From the NCBI GenBank assembly GCA_934167135.1, contig CAKPKI010000013.1, forward strand, positions 1-23,247: a stretch of DNA of 23,247 nt, written 5' to 3'. Under the pieces are notes generated by a model, which was not told where the DNA came from, did no database searches, and worked only from the letters and a program-made list of their open reading frames with translations. The stretch is from an uncultured Clostridia bacterium. GTDB lineage: Bacteria > Bacillota > Clostridia > TANB77 > CAG-508. This document shows, piece by piece, positions 16,420 to 23,181 of the stretch (positions are counted from its first letter, which is position 1; each line of letters starts with the position of its first letter). Both the position numbers and the translations under genes were made by a program.

Positions 16420-18012
16420 CTATTTTAATTTATGATAAATATTATAATCAATATCAGGGAATATACAATCTTTTAAGTTAATATCTTTTAAAAAGTTTTT
16501 ATCAATATTATCATTTTTTATTTCATAATATAATTTCGTAAAGCGTCCTATGTGGTCTTTAATACGTTTTTTTGCATAGTCTACCATTGTGCCATTAGTA
16601 ATGATAAACAACCAACAACTTGTCTGGGCAAGTAGCAATTCACGAGCAGCTTGGTTAAGAGCATCTTTGATAATCCCTTTGGCATTAGGATAAGATGTTG
16701 CAAGTTCTACCATTCTATCTCCAGCTTTATGTAAGTGGCGATGTACATAATCATTAGTAGGATTTAACCAAACACCACTGTATCCATTGGCACCCCAACT
16801 TGAACGACATGGAGAACTAACTTGAATTTCTGGATATTTATCAATATATTCAGAAGGCGTAATTAATTCAAAATTACATTCATCATAATAAATTTTCTTA
16901 AATAAAATATATAACCAATAAGGACCTTCATACCACCAGTGACCATATAGTTCTGCATCATAAGGGCATAAAATAATTGGAGGTTTATCCATGTATTCAG
17001 AAACAGTATTAATTTGCTCAGTTCTTGAATTCATAAAATGACCTGCTTGCCTTTCTGCTGAATCATGGGCCCATTGAACATCATAATAATCTTTTTGTTC
17101 CGTTTTTCCAGTAATTCTGTGATATTTTATACCTGTGTGAACTCTTACTCCATTATGAGCAATATAAGGTTTTATATAATCATAATCTGCCTCATAACCA
17201 ATATCTCTGTAAAACTCTCTATAATTATAATCGCCTGGATATCCATCAATAGAACTCCAAACTTGTTGAGATGAAGTCATATCACGCCCAAAACAAACAA
17301 GTCCATCTGGCGAAACAATTGGAGCACAAGTTCCGTAAATTGGTGTTGGGTCTGCATATAAAATACCATGAGATTCTACAATTGCATATTCTATACCAAA
17401 TTCTCTAAGATACTTATCTGCTTCTGGAACATAACCACATTCTGGTAACCAAATTCCGCGTGGCTTTCTACCAAAAAATCTTTCATATGTTTGGACTCCA
17501 ACTGCAATTTGTGCTCTTATAGTTTCTTCTGTAACATATAGTATTGGAAAATATCCATGAGTAGCTCCGCAAGTGATAATTTCTAATACTCCTATATCTT
17601 GAAAGTGTTTAAATTGTTCGATAATGTTACATTTCCAAACATCTCTAAAAAGATGTAAGTCATTTGAATATCTATCATAATAATAATGAGAAAGTCTATT
17701 AACTCTTTCATTGTCTTTTGTGCGTTCAATTTCTTTTTCAGAAAGTTCAATTAGCTTTTCTAAATAATTAATATATTTTTTTTGTAATAGTTTATTGTCA
17801 AACATTGAAAGTAGAGTAGGGGTTATAGACATTGTAATTCTAAAATTAACACCTTCATCTACTAATTTTTGATAACTTTGTAATAATGGTATATATGTTT
17901 CTGAGATTGCTTCATATAACCATGATTCCTCTAAATAATCATCACTCTCTGGATGATGGATAAATGGAAGATGTGCATGTAATACGAAACTTACATATCC
18001 TTTTTTTTGCAT
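16420..18012 (-). CDS. GH57 1,4-alpha-glucan branching enzyme
   Basis: It introduces alpha-1,6 branches into alpha-1,4-glucan in the cytoplasm. The 530-aa protein has the GH57 motifs in order: HAHLPF (12-17), a histidine-containing GATHGYFP (149-156), WLPECGY (188-194, nucleophile E191) and CPYDAELYGHWW (349-360, acid D352), followed by the DUF1957-type helical domain. Residue spacing agrees with the GH57 branching enzyme of Thermococcus kodakarensis (E183, D354). Other GH57 activities such as amylase or 4-alpha-glucanotransferase are less likely given this layout. AAAGGAG precedes the ATG. It follows the DUF4912 gene on the same strand after 82 bp and is probably its operon partner. The glgP gene elsewhere in the window would act on its product. 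Confidence 0.9.
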   Translation of the reverse strand: MQKKGYVSFVLHAHLPFIHHPESDDYLEESWLYEAISETYIPLLQSYQKLVDEGVNFRITMSITPTLLSMFDNKLLQKKYINYLEKLIELSEKEIERTKDNERVNRLSHYYYDRYSNDLHLFRDVWKCNIIEQFKHFQDIGVLEIITCGATHGYFPILYVTEETIRAQIAVGVQTYERFFGRKPRGIWLPECGYVPEADKYLREFGIEYAIVESHGILYADPTPIYGTCAPIVSPDGLVCFGRDMTSSQQVWSSIDGYPGDYNYREFYRDIGYEADYDYIKPYIAHNGVRVHTGIKYHRITGKTEQKDYYDVQWAHDSAERQAGHFMNSRTEQINTVSEYMDKPPIILCPYDAELYGHWWYEGPYWLYILFKKIYYDECNFELITPSEYIDKYPEIQVSSPCRSSWGANGYSGVWLNPTNDYVHRHLHKAGDRMVELATSYPNAKGIIKDALNQAARELLLAQTSCWLFIITNGTMVDYAKKRIKDHIGRFTKLYYEIKNDNIDKNFLKDINLKDCIFPDIDYNIYHKLK

Positions 18013-18060
18013 TTCTTTTTCTCCTTTTTTAAGAATGTTTTTATGGAATTTGTTTTTAAT

Positions 18061-18089
18061 AAATGCCGTAGGTTTTTCCTACGACATTT
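18061..18089 (-). terminator. Hairpin between DUF4912 and GH57 genes
   Basis: AAATGCCGTAGG (18061-18072) pairs with CCTACGACATTT (18078-18089), one C-A mismatch, with a T5 loop. On the minus strand it is followed only by a weak TTTATT. It could therefore be a leaky terminator or an mRNA-stabilising element that lowers GH57 expression relative to DUF4912. Confidence 0.45.
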
Positions 18090-18094
18090 TACAT

Positions 18095-19024
18095 TTAAAT
18101 AAATCTAGATGACATACTTCTTGATGATGGGTTTCCACCAGATGATGGATTATTAGTAACTTTGTCAAATAGTGACATATCTTTAGTTTGATAAATTTCA
18201 GAATACATAACTTGTAGTAACTTTTCACTAATGTAAGGTATGTTTTGAGTATGTTTTATTGCTGGTAGTTGTTTTACTATTTCAAATAATGAAACTGATT
18301 TTTCATTATGATTCTTTATGTTTCTAATTTTTATTGTGTTATTTTCGTTTGTATTAAATAATACACGGTCATTAGGTGATTCAATTTCATTTGATGTTGA
18401 AACATATATGTAATCTGTTTTTATTTTTTCTTCGATTTCTTTTGTTGCTTCTTTATTATAATAGTTTGGTCGTCTACCAAGTTCAACTCTATAATCACAT
18501 TTACTATCGTTTATATGTAAATACCAACTGTTTGCAAAATCATTTATTGGAATTTCAAAACTATAATGCATAGTGTCATTGTGAATTATAAGAACTGGTC
18601 GTGTTATATTAAAGAAATTTTCTCCATATTGTTTAATATAATTTTCTCTGTCAGAATCTGCAATATCCCAATAAACAAATAGAGTGTCAGGTGTTTGATA
18701 TAGAATTTTTACTATTGTTTCATTATATCTATATGGTAAATCATAGTATTCTACAATTTCAGCTGGTTGTTTTGTTTTTAACCCTTTTTTTCTAATATTA
18801 GTGCTTGTTTTCTGTTTTTGTATTTTTAATTTATTAGATAATTTTCTTTCTTTTTTATTTACTGGACTTTTTGTATTAACTTTAGCTTTTTTTGTGCTTT
18901 TTGTTTTATTTGTATTAACATTACTCTTTTTGGAATTAGTTTTTGAGTTAATTTTTGTAATATTGTTTTTTGAAGTCTTTTTATTTATTTTATTCTCATT
19001 TGTTTCTTTTGTTTTTGCTGACAT
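18095..19024 (-). CDS. DUF4912 domain protein with basic N-terminal tail
   Basis: The 309-aa protein starts with a Lys/Thr/Asn/Ser-rich disordered tail (about 1-88). A DUF4912 domain follows (about 90-235): YDLPYRYNETIVKILYQTPDTLFVYWD is the family's hallmark, then WYLHINDSKCDYRVELGRR. The C-terminus is Ser/Gly/Asn-rich. The DUF4912 fold resembles carbohydrate-associated beta-sandwiches in appearance (aromatic WYLHI and YRVELG strands). Pairing with a glucan branching enzyme suggests a role in glucan binding or regulation; this is inference. It has GGAGG before the ATG and its own promoter. No enzymatic residues are evident. Confidence 0.85.
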   Translation of the reverse strand: MSAKTKETNENKINKKTSKNNITKINSKTNSKKSNVNTNKTKSTKKAKVNTKSPVNKKERKLSNKLKIQKQKTSTNIRKKGLKTKQPAEIVEYYDLPYRYNETIVKILYQTPDTLFVYWDIADSDRENYIKQYGENFFNITRPVLIIHNDTMHYSFEIPINDFANSWYLHINDSKCDYRVELGRRPNYYNKEATKEIEEKIKTDYIYVSTSNEIESPNDRVLFNTNENNTIKIRNIKNHNEKSVSLFEIVKQLPAIKHTQNIPYISEKLLQVMYSEIYQTKDMSLFDKVTNNPSSGGNPSSRSMSSRFI

Positions 19025-19059
19025 TTTTATCCTCCTATGTAAAAGACATTATTTTCTAT

Positions 19060-19088
19060 ATACTATACTAAAATAGAAATAAATTCAA
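19060..19088 (-). promoter_or_regulatory. Promoter of the DUF4912-GH57 operon
   Basis: On the minus strand TTGAAT (19088 to 19083), a 17-nt spacer, and TAGTAT (19065 to 19060). Confidence 0.6.
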
Positions 19089-19130
19089 GGGAAAATTAAA
19101 AAAAAGTAAAAAATATTTTTAACAAAAGTA

Positions 19131-19159
19131 TTGACAAGTAAATTTTTCCATTGTATAAT
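19131..19159 (+). promoter_or_regulatory. Consensus promoter of the infC operon
   Basis: TTGACA (19131-19136), exactly 17 nt, and TATAAT (19154-19159). Transcription should start near 19166, directly at the GTTACAAG element of the leader. Confidence 0.88.
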
Positions 19160-19166
19160 TATGTGT

Positions 19167-19293
19167 GTTACAAGAAGAAGTTATCCACTTCTCACCTTAT
19201 CTTTAAAGAAAAAGGTTAGATTAAAATAGAGATTTATGTTTTAGAATAAATATATCTATGGGTGGAATTGACTTGTAACGGGTCAATTTTTTT
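19167..19293 (+). ncRNA. L20-type attenuation leader of infC-rpmI-rplT
   Basis: The ~160-nt untranslated leader begins with GTTACAAG (19167-19174), perfectly complementary to CTTGTAAC (19272-19279). Two local hairpins lie between them: AGAAGT/ACTTCT (19176-19181, 19187-19192) and ACCTT/AAGGT (19194-19198, 19212-19216). The distal CTTGTAAC covers the loop and one base of the terminator stem, so the long-range pairing and the terminator are mutually exclusive. In Bacillus subtilis, L20 protein binds the leader of this operon and promotes termination; the same feedback is inferred here. Confidence 0.75.
19266..19293 (+). terminator. Attenuator terminator of the infC leader
   Basis: AATTGAC (19266-19272) pairs with GTCAATT (19282-19288), with a 9-nt loop containing TTGTAACGG. 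T's run through 19293. It lies upstream of infC and is part of the leader switch. Confidence 0.8.
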
Positions 19294-19325
19294 ATGCTAT
19301 AAAAAAGATTGCCGTTTAAAAATTT

Positions 19326-19333
19326 AGGAGGTG
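19326..19333 (+). promoter_or_regulatory. Ribosome binding site that sets the infC start
   Basis: AGGAGGTG, fully complementary to the 16S rRNA tail. It overlaps the GTG at 19331, which therefore cannot be the start. It places an ATA at 19340 with 8 nt between AGGAGG and the codon. Confidence 0.8.
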
Positions 19334-19339
19334 TTTTAT

Positions 19340-19852
19340 ATAAAACAAGAATTACCTACAAATGGTCAAATACATGCAAAAGAAGTACAATTAATAAGTG
19401 AAACTGGAGAAAAATTAGGAATAGTTCCACTTGAAAGAGCATTAGAATTATCTACAGAAAAGAAGTTGGATTTAGTATTAGTATCGCCAAATTCACAAGT
19501 ACCAGTATGTAAAATTATGAATTATGGAAAATACAAATTTGAACAAGCTAAAAAAGAAAAAGAAGCTAAGAAAAAGCAAAGAACACAAGAAACAAAGGAA
19601 CTAAGAATAACTCCAAATATCGAAGAACATGACTTTGGGTTTAAAGCGAAAAATGCTAGAAAATTCCTTGAAGATGGTAATAAAGTTAAAATTACAGTAC
19701 GTTTTAGAGGAAGAGAATTAAATAATACAAAAATGGGAGAGCAAGTTTTAAACCAATTTATAAAAAGTTTAGAAGATGTATCAGTAGTAGAAAAAAAGCC
19801 TAAACTAGAAGGAAAAAACATGTTTATAATATTAGCTAAAAAAGCCAATTAA
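19340..19852 (+). CDS. infC: Translation initiation factor IF-3, noncanonical ATA start
   Basis: It binds the 30S subunit, prevents premature 50S joining and rejects non-AUG start codons. The 170-aa product begins at ATA (read as Met) and continues KQELPTNGQIHAKEVQLI, the normal IF-3 N-terminus. The N-domain (LISETGEKLGI) and a basic helix linker (YKFEQAKKEKEAKKKQRT) precede the C-domain (KELRITPNIEEHDF, KITVRFRGRE). No ATG is available in frame near this position, and the only GTG lies inside the ribosome binding site. Rare start codons in infC are known from E. coli (AUU) and allow IF-3 to limit its own translation. It is the first gene of infC-rpmI-rplT. Confidence 0.95.
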   Translation: MKQELPTNGQIHAKEVQLISETGEKLGIVPLERALELSTEKKLDLVLVSPNSQVPVCKIMNYGKYKFEQAKKEKEAKKKQRTQETKELRITPNIEEHDFGFKAKNARKFLEDGNKVKITVRFRGRELNNTKMGEQVLNQFIKSLEDVSVVEKKPKLEGKNMFIILAKKAN

Positions 19853-19897
19853 ATGGCTTAAAATATATTAACAAACAATTGAAAGGAGCGAAGAGCT

Positions 19898-20101
19898 ATG
19901 CCAAAATTAAAAACAAATAAAGCTGCAAGCAAAAGATACAATTTAACAGCTACAGGAAAAGTAAAAAGAACAACAGCTAATAGAAGACATTTATTAGCAA
20001 ATAAAACAAAAAGACAAAAATTATCTAGCAGACGCCCAGGAGCATATGCAGATAAAACATGTGAAAATACAATAAAAAAATTATTACCATATGGTAACTA
20101 A
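19898..20101 (+). CDS. rpmI: 50S ribosomal protein L35
   Basis: The 67-aa, very basic protein of the large subunit starts MPKLKTNKAASKRY, contains the conserved TATGKVKRTTANRRHLL and ends KKLLPYGN. AAAGGAG precedes the ATG. It is the second gene of the operon, 45 bp after infC and 25 bp before rplT. Confidence 0.97.
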   Translation: MPKLKTNKAASKRYNLTATGKVKRTTANRRHLLANKTKRQKLSSRRPGAYADKTCENTIKKLLPYGN

Positions 20102-20126
20102 GAAGTAATTTGAGGAGGGAAAATAA

Positions 20127-20477
20127 ATGGCAAGAGTAAAATCAGCAAGAACAACAAGAGCAAGACATAAAAAAGTATTAAAACAAGCAAAAGGATATTA
20201 TGGAGCAAAACATTATAGATTTAGAAATGCTAATCAAGCAGTATTAAAATCATTAGCATATGCTTATGTTGGAAGAAAAGACAAAAAAAGTAATTTCAGA
20301 AAATTGTGGATCGCAAGAATAAATGCTGCTGCAAGAATGAATGGAACAACATATAGCAAATTAATTGCTGGATTAAAAAAAGCTAATGTTACAATAAACA
20401 GAAAAATGTTAGCAGAAGTTGCTGTAAATGATCCAAAAGCATTTACAGAAATAGCTGAAATAGCAAAAAAAGCATAA
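20127..20477 (+). CDS. rplT: 50S ribosomal protein L20
   Basis: The 116-aa protein needed early in 50S assembly binds 23S rRNA through its basic N-terminal extension (MARVKSARTTRARHKKVLKQ). Further hallmarks are AKGYYGAKHYRFRNANQAV, RKLWIARINAAARMNG and AEIAKKA. It has a GAGGAGGG ribosome binding site. In Firmicutes it is also the repressor of its own operon through the leader, which fits the structure seen at 19167-19293. Confidence 0.98.
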   Translation: MARVKSARTTRARHKKVLKQAKGYYGAKHYRFRNANQAVLKSLAYAYVGRKDKKSNFRKLWIARINAAARMNGTTYSKLIAGLKKANVTINRKMLAEVAVNDPKAFTEIAEIAKKA

Positions 20478-20486
20478 ATAATATAG

Positions 20487-20532
20487 AAGGAGGTCTTATT
20501 TTGAATTTTATATTTCAATATAAGGTCTCTTT
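20487..20532 (+). promoter_or_regulatory. Long hairpin after rplT enclosing a ribosome binding site
   Basis: 20487-20505 pairs with 20514-20532: 18 of 19 positions pair (one T-T mismatch, several G-U pairs) around an 8-nt loop. The 5' arm contains AAGGAGG (20487-20493) and the TTG start of a short ORF (20501). No T-run follows, so it is not a typical terminator. Confidence 0.55.
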
Positions 20533-20593
20533 GTGCATTTTATTAGGCATAAAAATCTATAATAGATATTGTACTAGGAGGAATGGAAAGTGA
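20501..20593 (+). CDS. Candidate 30-aa leader peptide upstream of the HAD gene
   Basis: A TTG start 7 nt after a perfect AAGGAGG opens a 30-codon frame. Its TGA overlaps the GTG start of the HAD gene by four bases (GTGA, 20590-20593), the geometry of translational coupling. Codons 26-27 are AGG AGG, which at the same time form the ribosome binding site of the HAD gene. The peptide has a short hydrophobic centre (FQYKVSLCILLGIKIY) and no recognised family. Its ribosome binding site and start are locked in the hairpin at 20487-20532. It could be a regulatory uORF or chance; the overlap geometry favours function. Confidence 0.35.
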   Translation: MNFIFQYKVSLCILLGIKIYNRYCTRRNGK

Positions 20594-21180
20594 ACATAGG
20601 AGTAGACATAGATGGAGTATTAACAGACATGGAAAGAGAAGTTACAGACTATGCAACCAAAATGTGTGTTGAAGAGCAATTGCCAATTGAAGTAGATGTT
20701 AGCAAATATTATGAAACAGATACTTTTAATTGGACACAAGAGCAATCAGACAAATTTTGGAATAAATATTTAGTTCCATATGTAGTAGAAAGCAATGCAA
20801 GAAAATATGCAAAAGAAATAATAGAAAAATTAAGAAAAGATGGAAACTCAATATATATAATAACGGCAAGAGATGAAAGTGGAATGCCAACAGAATATTA
20901 TGGAAAAATGCAACAACTAACAAAAGAATGGTTAAAAAAGAATGAAATCCAGTATGATAAATTAATATTTGCAAAAGATAAAGATAAATTGCAAAAATGT
21001 ATAGAAAATAATGTAGATGTAATGATAGAAGATAGTCCAATCAATATACAAGACATTTCAACTAAAATTAAAGTTATTAAATTTGATTGCCAATATAATA
21101 AGCAAATATCAGGTAAAAACATTGTTACAGCTTATAGTTGGTATCATATATATGATATAATAATGAAAGGAAGTAAATAA
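20590..21180 (+). CDS. HAD-superfamily phosphatase, 5'-nucleotidase-like
   Basis: The 196-aa cytoplasmic HAD hydrolase has motif I GVDIDGVLTD (nucleophile D6, acid D8), motif II in IYIITARDE, a basic motif III region (FAKDKDKL) and motif IV MIEDSP. The overall layout resembles the NT5C/YqfW-like 5'-nucleotidase group, although substrate cannot be read from sequence. The GTG start has AGGAGG 8 nt upstream and puts motif I at the usual distance from the N-terminus. It lies 3 bp before guaB, so the two are almost certainly co-translated; with IMPDH as partner, a nucleotide or nucleotide-derived substrate is a reasonable guess. A -10-like TATAAT at 20558-20563 has no matching -35. Confidence 0.82.
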   Translation: MNIGVDIDGVLTDMEREVTDYATKMCVEEQLPIEVDVSKYYETDTFNWTQEQSDKFWNKYLVPYVVESNARKYAKEIIEKLRKDGNSIYIITARDESGMPTEYYGKMQQLTKEWLKKNEIQYDKLIFAKDKDKLQKCIENNVDVMIEDSPINIQDISTKIKVIKFDCQYNKQISGKNIVTAYSWYHIYDIIMKGSK

Positions 21181-21183
21181 AAA

Positions 21184-22689
21184 ATGGCAAAAATATTTGA
21201 AGATGTTTCAAGAACATTTAATGAATTTTTATTAATACCAAATTTAACAGATGAAAGATGTATACCATCAAATGTATCATTAAAGACACCAATAGTAAAA
21301 TACAAAAAAGGAGAAGAAGCAAAAATTTATGCAAATATACCAATGGTATCAGCAATAATGCAATCAGTATCAGGAGAAGAAATGGGAATAGCATTAGCTC
21401 GTGAGGGAGGAATAGCATTTATATATGGTGCACAATCAATAGAATCACAAGCAGAAATGGTTCGTCATGTAAAAAAACATAAAGCTGGTTTTGTAATTAG
21501 TGATTCTAATGTAAAAAGTGGAACTTCATTAAAAGATGTTATAGAACTAGTTGAAAAAACAGGACATTCAACTGTAATGATTACAGAAGATGGAACTGCA
21601 AATGGTAAATTCTTAGGATTAGTAACAGATAAGGATTATAGAATTTCTAAAGATGATATGGAAGCACCAATAGATAATTTTATGACACCAAAAGAAAAAG
21701 CAGTTTGGGCAGAAGAAGGACTTACTTTATCAGAAGCAAATGATATAATCTGGGAAAAGAAAAAAGAATGTCTACCAATATTAACAAAAGAAGGAAATTT
21801 AAAATTCTTAGTATTTAGAAAAGATTATGAAGAAAGAAAACATAATCCAAACTCATTATTAGATAAAAATAAGAGATATATAGTAGGAGCTGGAATAAAC
21901 ACTAGAGATTATGAAGAAAGAATTCCAGCATTAGTAGAGGCAGGAGTAGATATACTTTGTATAGATTCATCTGATGGATATTCTGTATGGCAAAAAAACA
22001 CTATTCAATATGTTAGAGAAAAATATGGAGACAGTGTAAAAATAGGTGCTGGTAATGTTGTAGATAAAGAAGGATTTAGATATTTAGCAGAAGCTGGTGC
22101 AGACTTTATAAAAGTTGGTGTAGGCGGAGGCTCAATTTGTATAACAAGAGAGACAAAAGGAATTGGTAGAGGACAAGCAAGTGCCTTGATAGATGTAGTA
22201 CAAGCTAGAGATGAATATTTTGAAGAAACAGGAGTATATATTCCAGTATGTTCAGATGGTGGAATAGTACATGACCATCACATAACAATAGCATTAGCAC
22301 TTGGAGCAGATTTTGTTATGATGGGACGCTATTTTGCACGTTTTGATGAAAGTCCAACAAGAGTTGTAAAAATAAATAATAACTATGTAAAAGAATATTG
22401 GGGAGAAGGTTCAAATAGAGCTAGAAACTGGCAAAGATATGATATGGGAGGAGCTAAAAAACTTTCTTTTGAAGAAGGTGTTGATTCTTATATTCCATAT
22501 GCAGGACCATTAAAAGATAATTTAGATATTACAGTTGCAAAAATAAAATCTACAATGTGTAATTGTGGTGCAATTACAATTCCAGAATTACATGAAAAAG
22601 CAAGATTAACACTAGTATCTAATGTCAGCATTCAAGAAGGTAGTGCACATGATGTAATTTTAAAAGAGATTGATAAACAATATAAATAG
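21184..22689 (+). CDS. guaB: IMP dehydrogenase (Tritrichomonas-like type)
   Basis: It oxidises IMP to XMP with NAD+, the rate-limiting step of guanine nucleotide synthesis. The 501-aa protein has the TIM barrel interrupted by a CBS pair (about 100-215). The catalytic loop is GGGSICITRE with C319. D261 (CIDSSDG) and D358 (CSDGG) bind the nucleotide, the mobile flap holds R418-Y419 (NWQRYD), and EGVDSYIPYAG follows. These positions coincide with those of the Tritrichomonas foetus enzyme (C319, R418, Y419), and many segments match it closely (e.g. VSAIMQSVSGE). It differs from the commoner bacterial GIGPGSICTTR type. The ribosome binding site AAAGGAAG lies within the end of the HAD gene. It is the last gene of that unit; no terminator is visible after it. 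Confidence 0.95.
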   Translation: MAKIFEDVSRTFNEFLLIPNLTDERCIPSNVSLKTPIVKYKKGEEAKIYANIPMVSAIMQSVSGEEMGIALAREGGIAFIYGAQSIESQAEMVRHVKKHKAGFVISDSNVKSGTSLKDVIELVEKTGHSTVMITEDGTANGKFLGLVTDKDYRISKDDMEAPIDNFMTPKEKAVWAEEGLTLSEANDIIWEKKKECLPILTKEGNLKFLVFRKDYEERKHNPNSLLDKNKRYIVGAGINTRDYEERIPALVEAGVDILCIDSSDGYSVWQKNTIQYVREKYGDSVKIGAGNVVDKEGFRYLAEAGADFIKVGVGGGSICITRETKGIGRGQASALIDVVQARDEYFEETGVYIPVCSDGGIVHDHHITIALALGADFVMMGRYFARFDESPTRVVKINNNYVKEYWGEGSNRARNWQRYDMGGAKKLSFEEGVDSYIPYAGPLKDNLDITVAKIKSTMCNCGAITIPELHEKARLTLVSNVSIQEGSAHDVILKEIDKQYK

Positions 22690-22690
22690 T

Positions 22691-22719
22691 TTGACATAAT
22701 TACATTAGGGTGATATAAT
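22691..22719 (+). promoter_or_regulatory. Strong promoter of the 112-aa gene
   Basis: TTGACA (22691-22696), exactly 17 nt, and TATAAT (22714-22719), with TGA before it giving an extended -10. It starts one base after the guaB stop codon. It is the best promoter match in the window. Confidence 0.85.
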
Positions 22720-22760
22720 ATGGTAAAATTGTAGAAAATTTTGAAAGGGGGAGTACTCTA

Positions 22761-23099
22761 ATGGGTGCGGAAAAAAATCCAATGAAAGAGCGGTTAAAAA
22801 GTTGCTATATAGACATGATTCTCGCAAGAGAATATTATAGAAAGATAATGAAAGCTTTAAGAAAATGCGATGGAAAAAAGATTTTTAATATAGAGATAGT
22901 ATATTTCATAAAAAATGTACCTCGATTTAAAAATTTTACTTATTTAAATAAACAAATATATGATAGTGTAAAAATTCTGAAACAAGTTTGTTTAAATGAG
23001 ATTGACAATGAAATGGCATATAAAATACTTGAAAAAGATTACTCAAAATTGTTAGAAACAATGATATGTATAAATGAATACTTATTATTGGAAGAATGA
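22761..23099 (+). CDS. Uncharacterised 112-aa helical protein
   Basis: I recognise no family. The product is soluble, probably all-helical, and charged. It starts MGAEKNPMKERLKSCYIDMILAREY-like (Lys/Arg/Glu heptads) and contains a basic hydrophobic middle (VYFIKNVPRFKNFTYLNKQI). It ends with an acidic helix (ICINEYLLLEE). Four Cys are spread through it without a metal motif. The ATG follows a GGGGGAG ribosome binding site, and the gene has a consensus promoter and a strong terminator, so it is a well-expressed single-gene unit. Its small size and helical build would suit a regulatory or scaffold protein, which is speculation. Confidence 0.75.
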   Translation: MGAEKNPMKERLKSCYIDMILAREYYRKIMKALRKCDGKKIFNIEIVYFIKNVPRFKNFTYLNKQIYDSVKILKQVCLNEIDNEMAYKILEKDYSKLLETMICINEYLLLEE

Positions 23100-23112
23100 A
23101 TTGGATTACCCT

Positions 23113-23143
23113 AAAAACCCTCTCCATGTTGGAGAGGGTTTTT
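23113..23143 (+). terminator. Rho-independent terminator of the 112-aa gene
   Basis: A perfect 13-bp stem: AAAAACCCTCTCC (23113-23125) and GGAGAGGGTTTTT (23131-23143), with a 5-nt loop. Confidence 0.92.
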
Positions 23144-23144
23144 G

Positions 23145-23181
23145 TTATATAATAGGAAAGTCATACTTTCCTATTATATAA
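23145..23181. repeat. Perfect 16-bp inverted repeat
   Basis: 23145-23160 is complementary to 23166-23181 (core AATAGGAAAG / CTTTCCTATT) with a 5-nt loop. It follows the terminator after one base and is not needed for it. It is followed by A's, not T's, on the plus strand. Confidence 0.6.

Noticed and set aside
20531..20563. Promoter for the HAD-guaB unit (TTGTGC and TATAAT)
   Set aside because: The spacing is 21 nt and no better -35 is present, so only the isolated -10-like hexamer remains.
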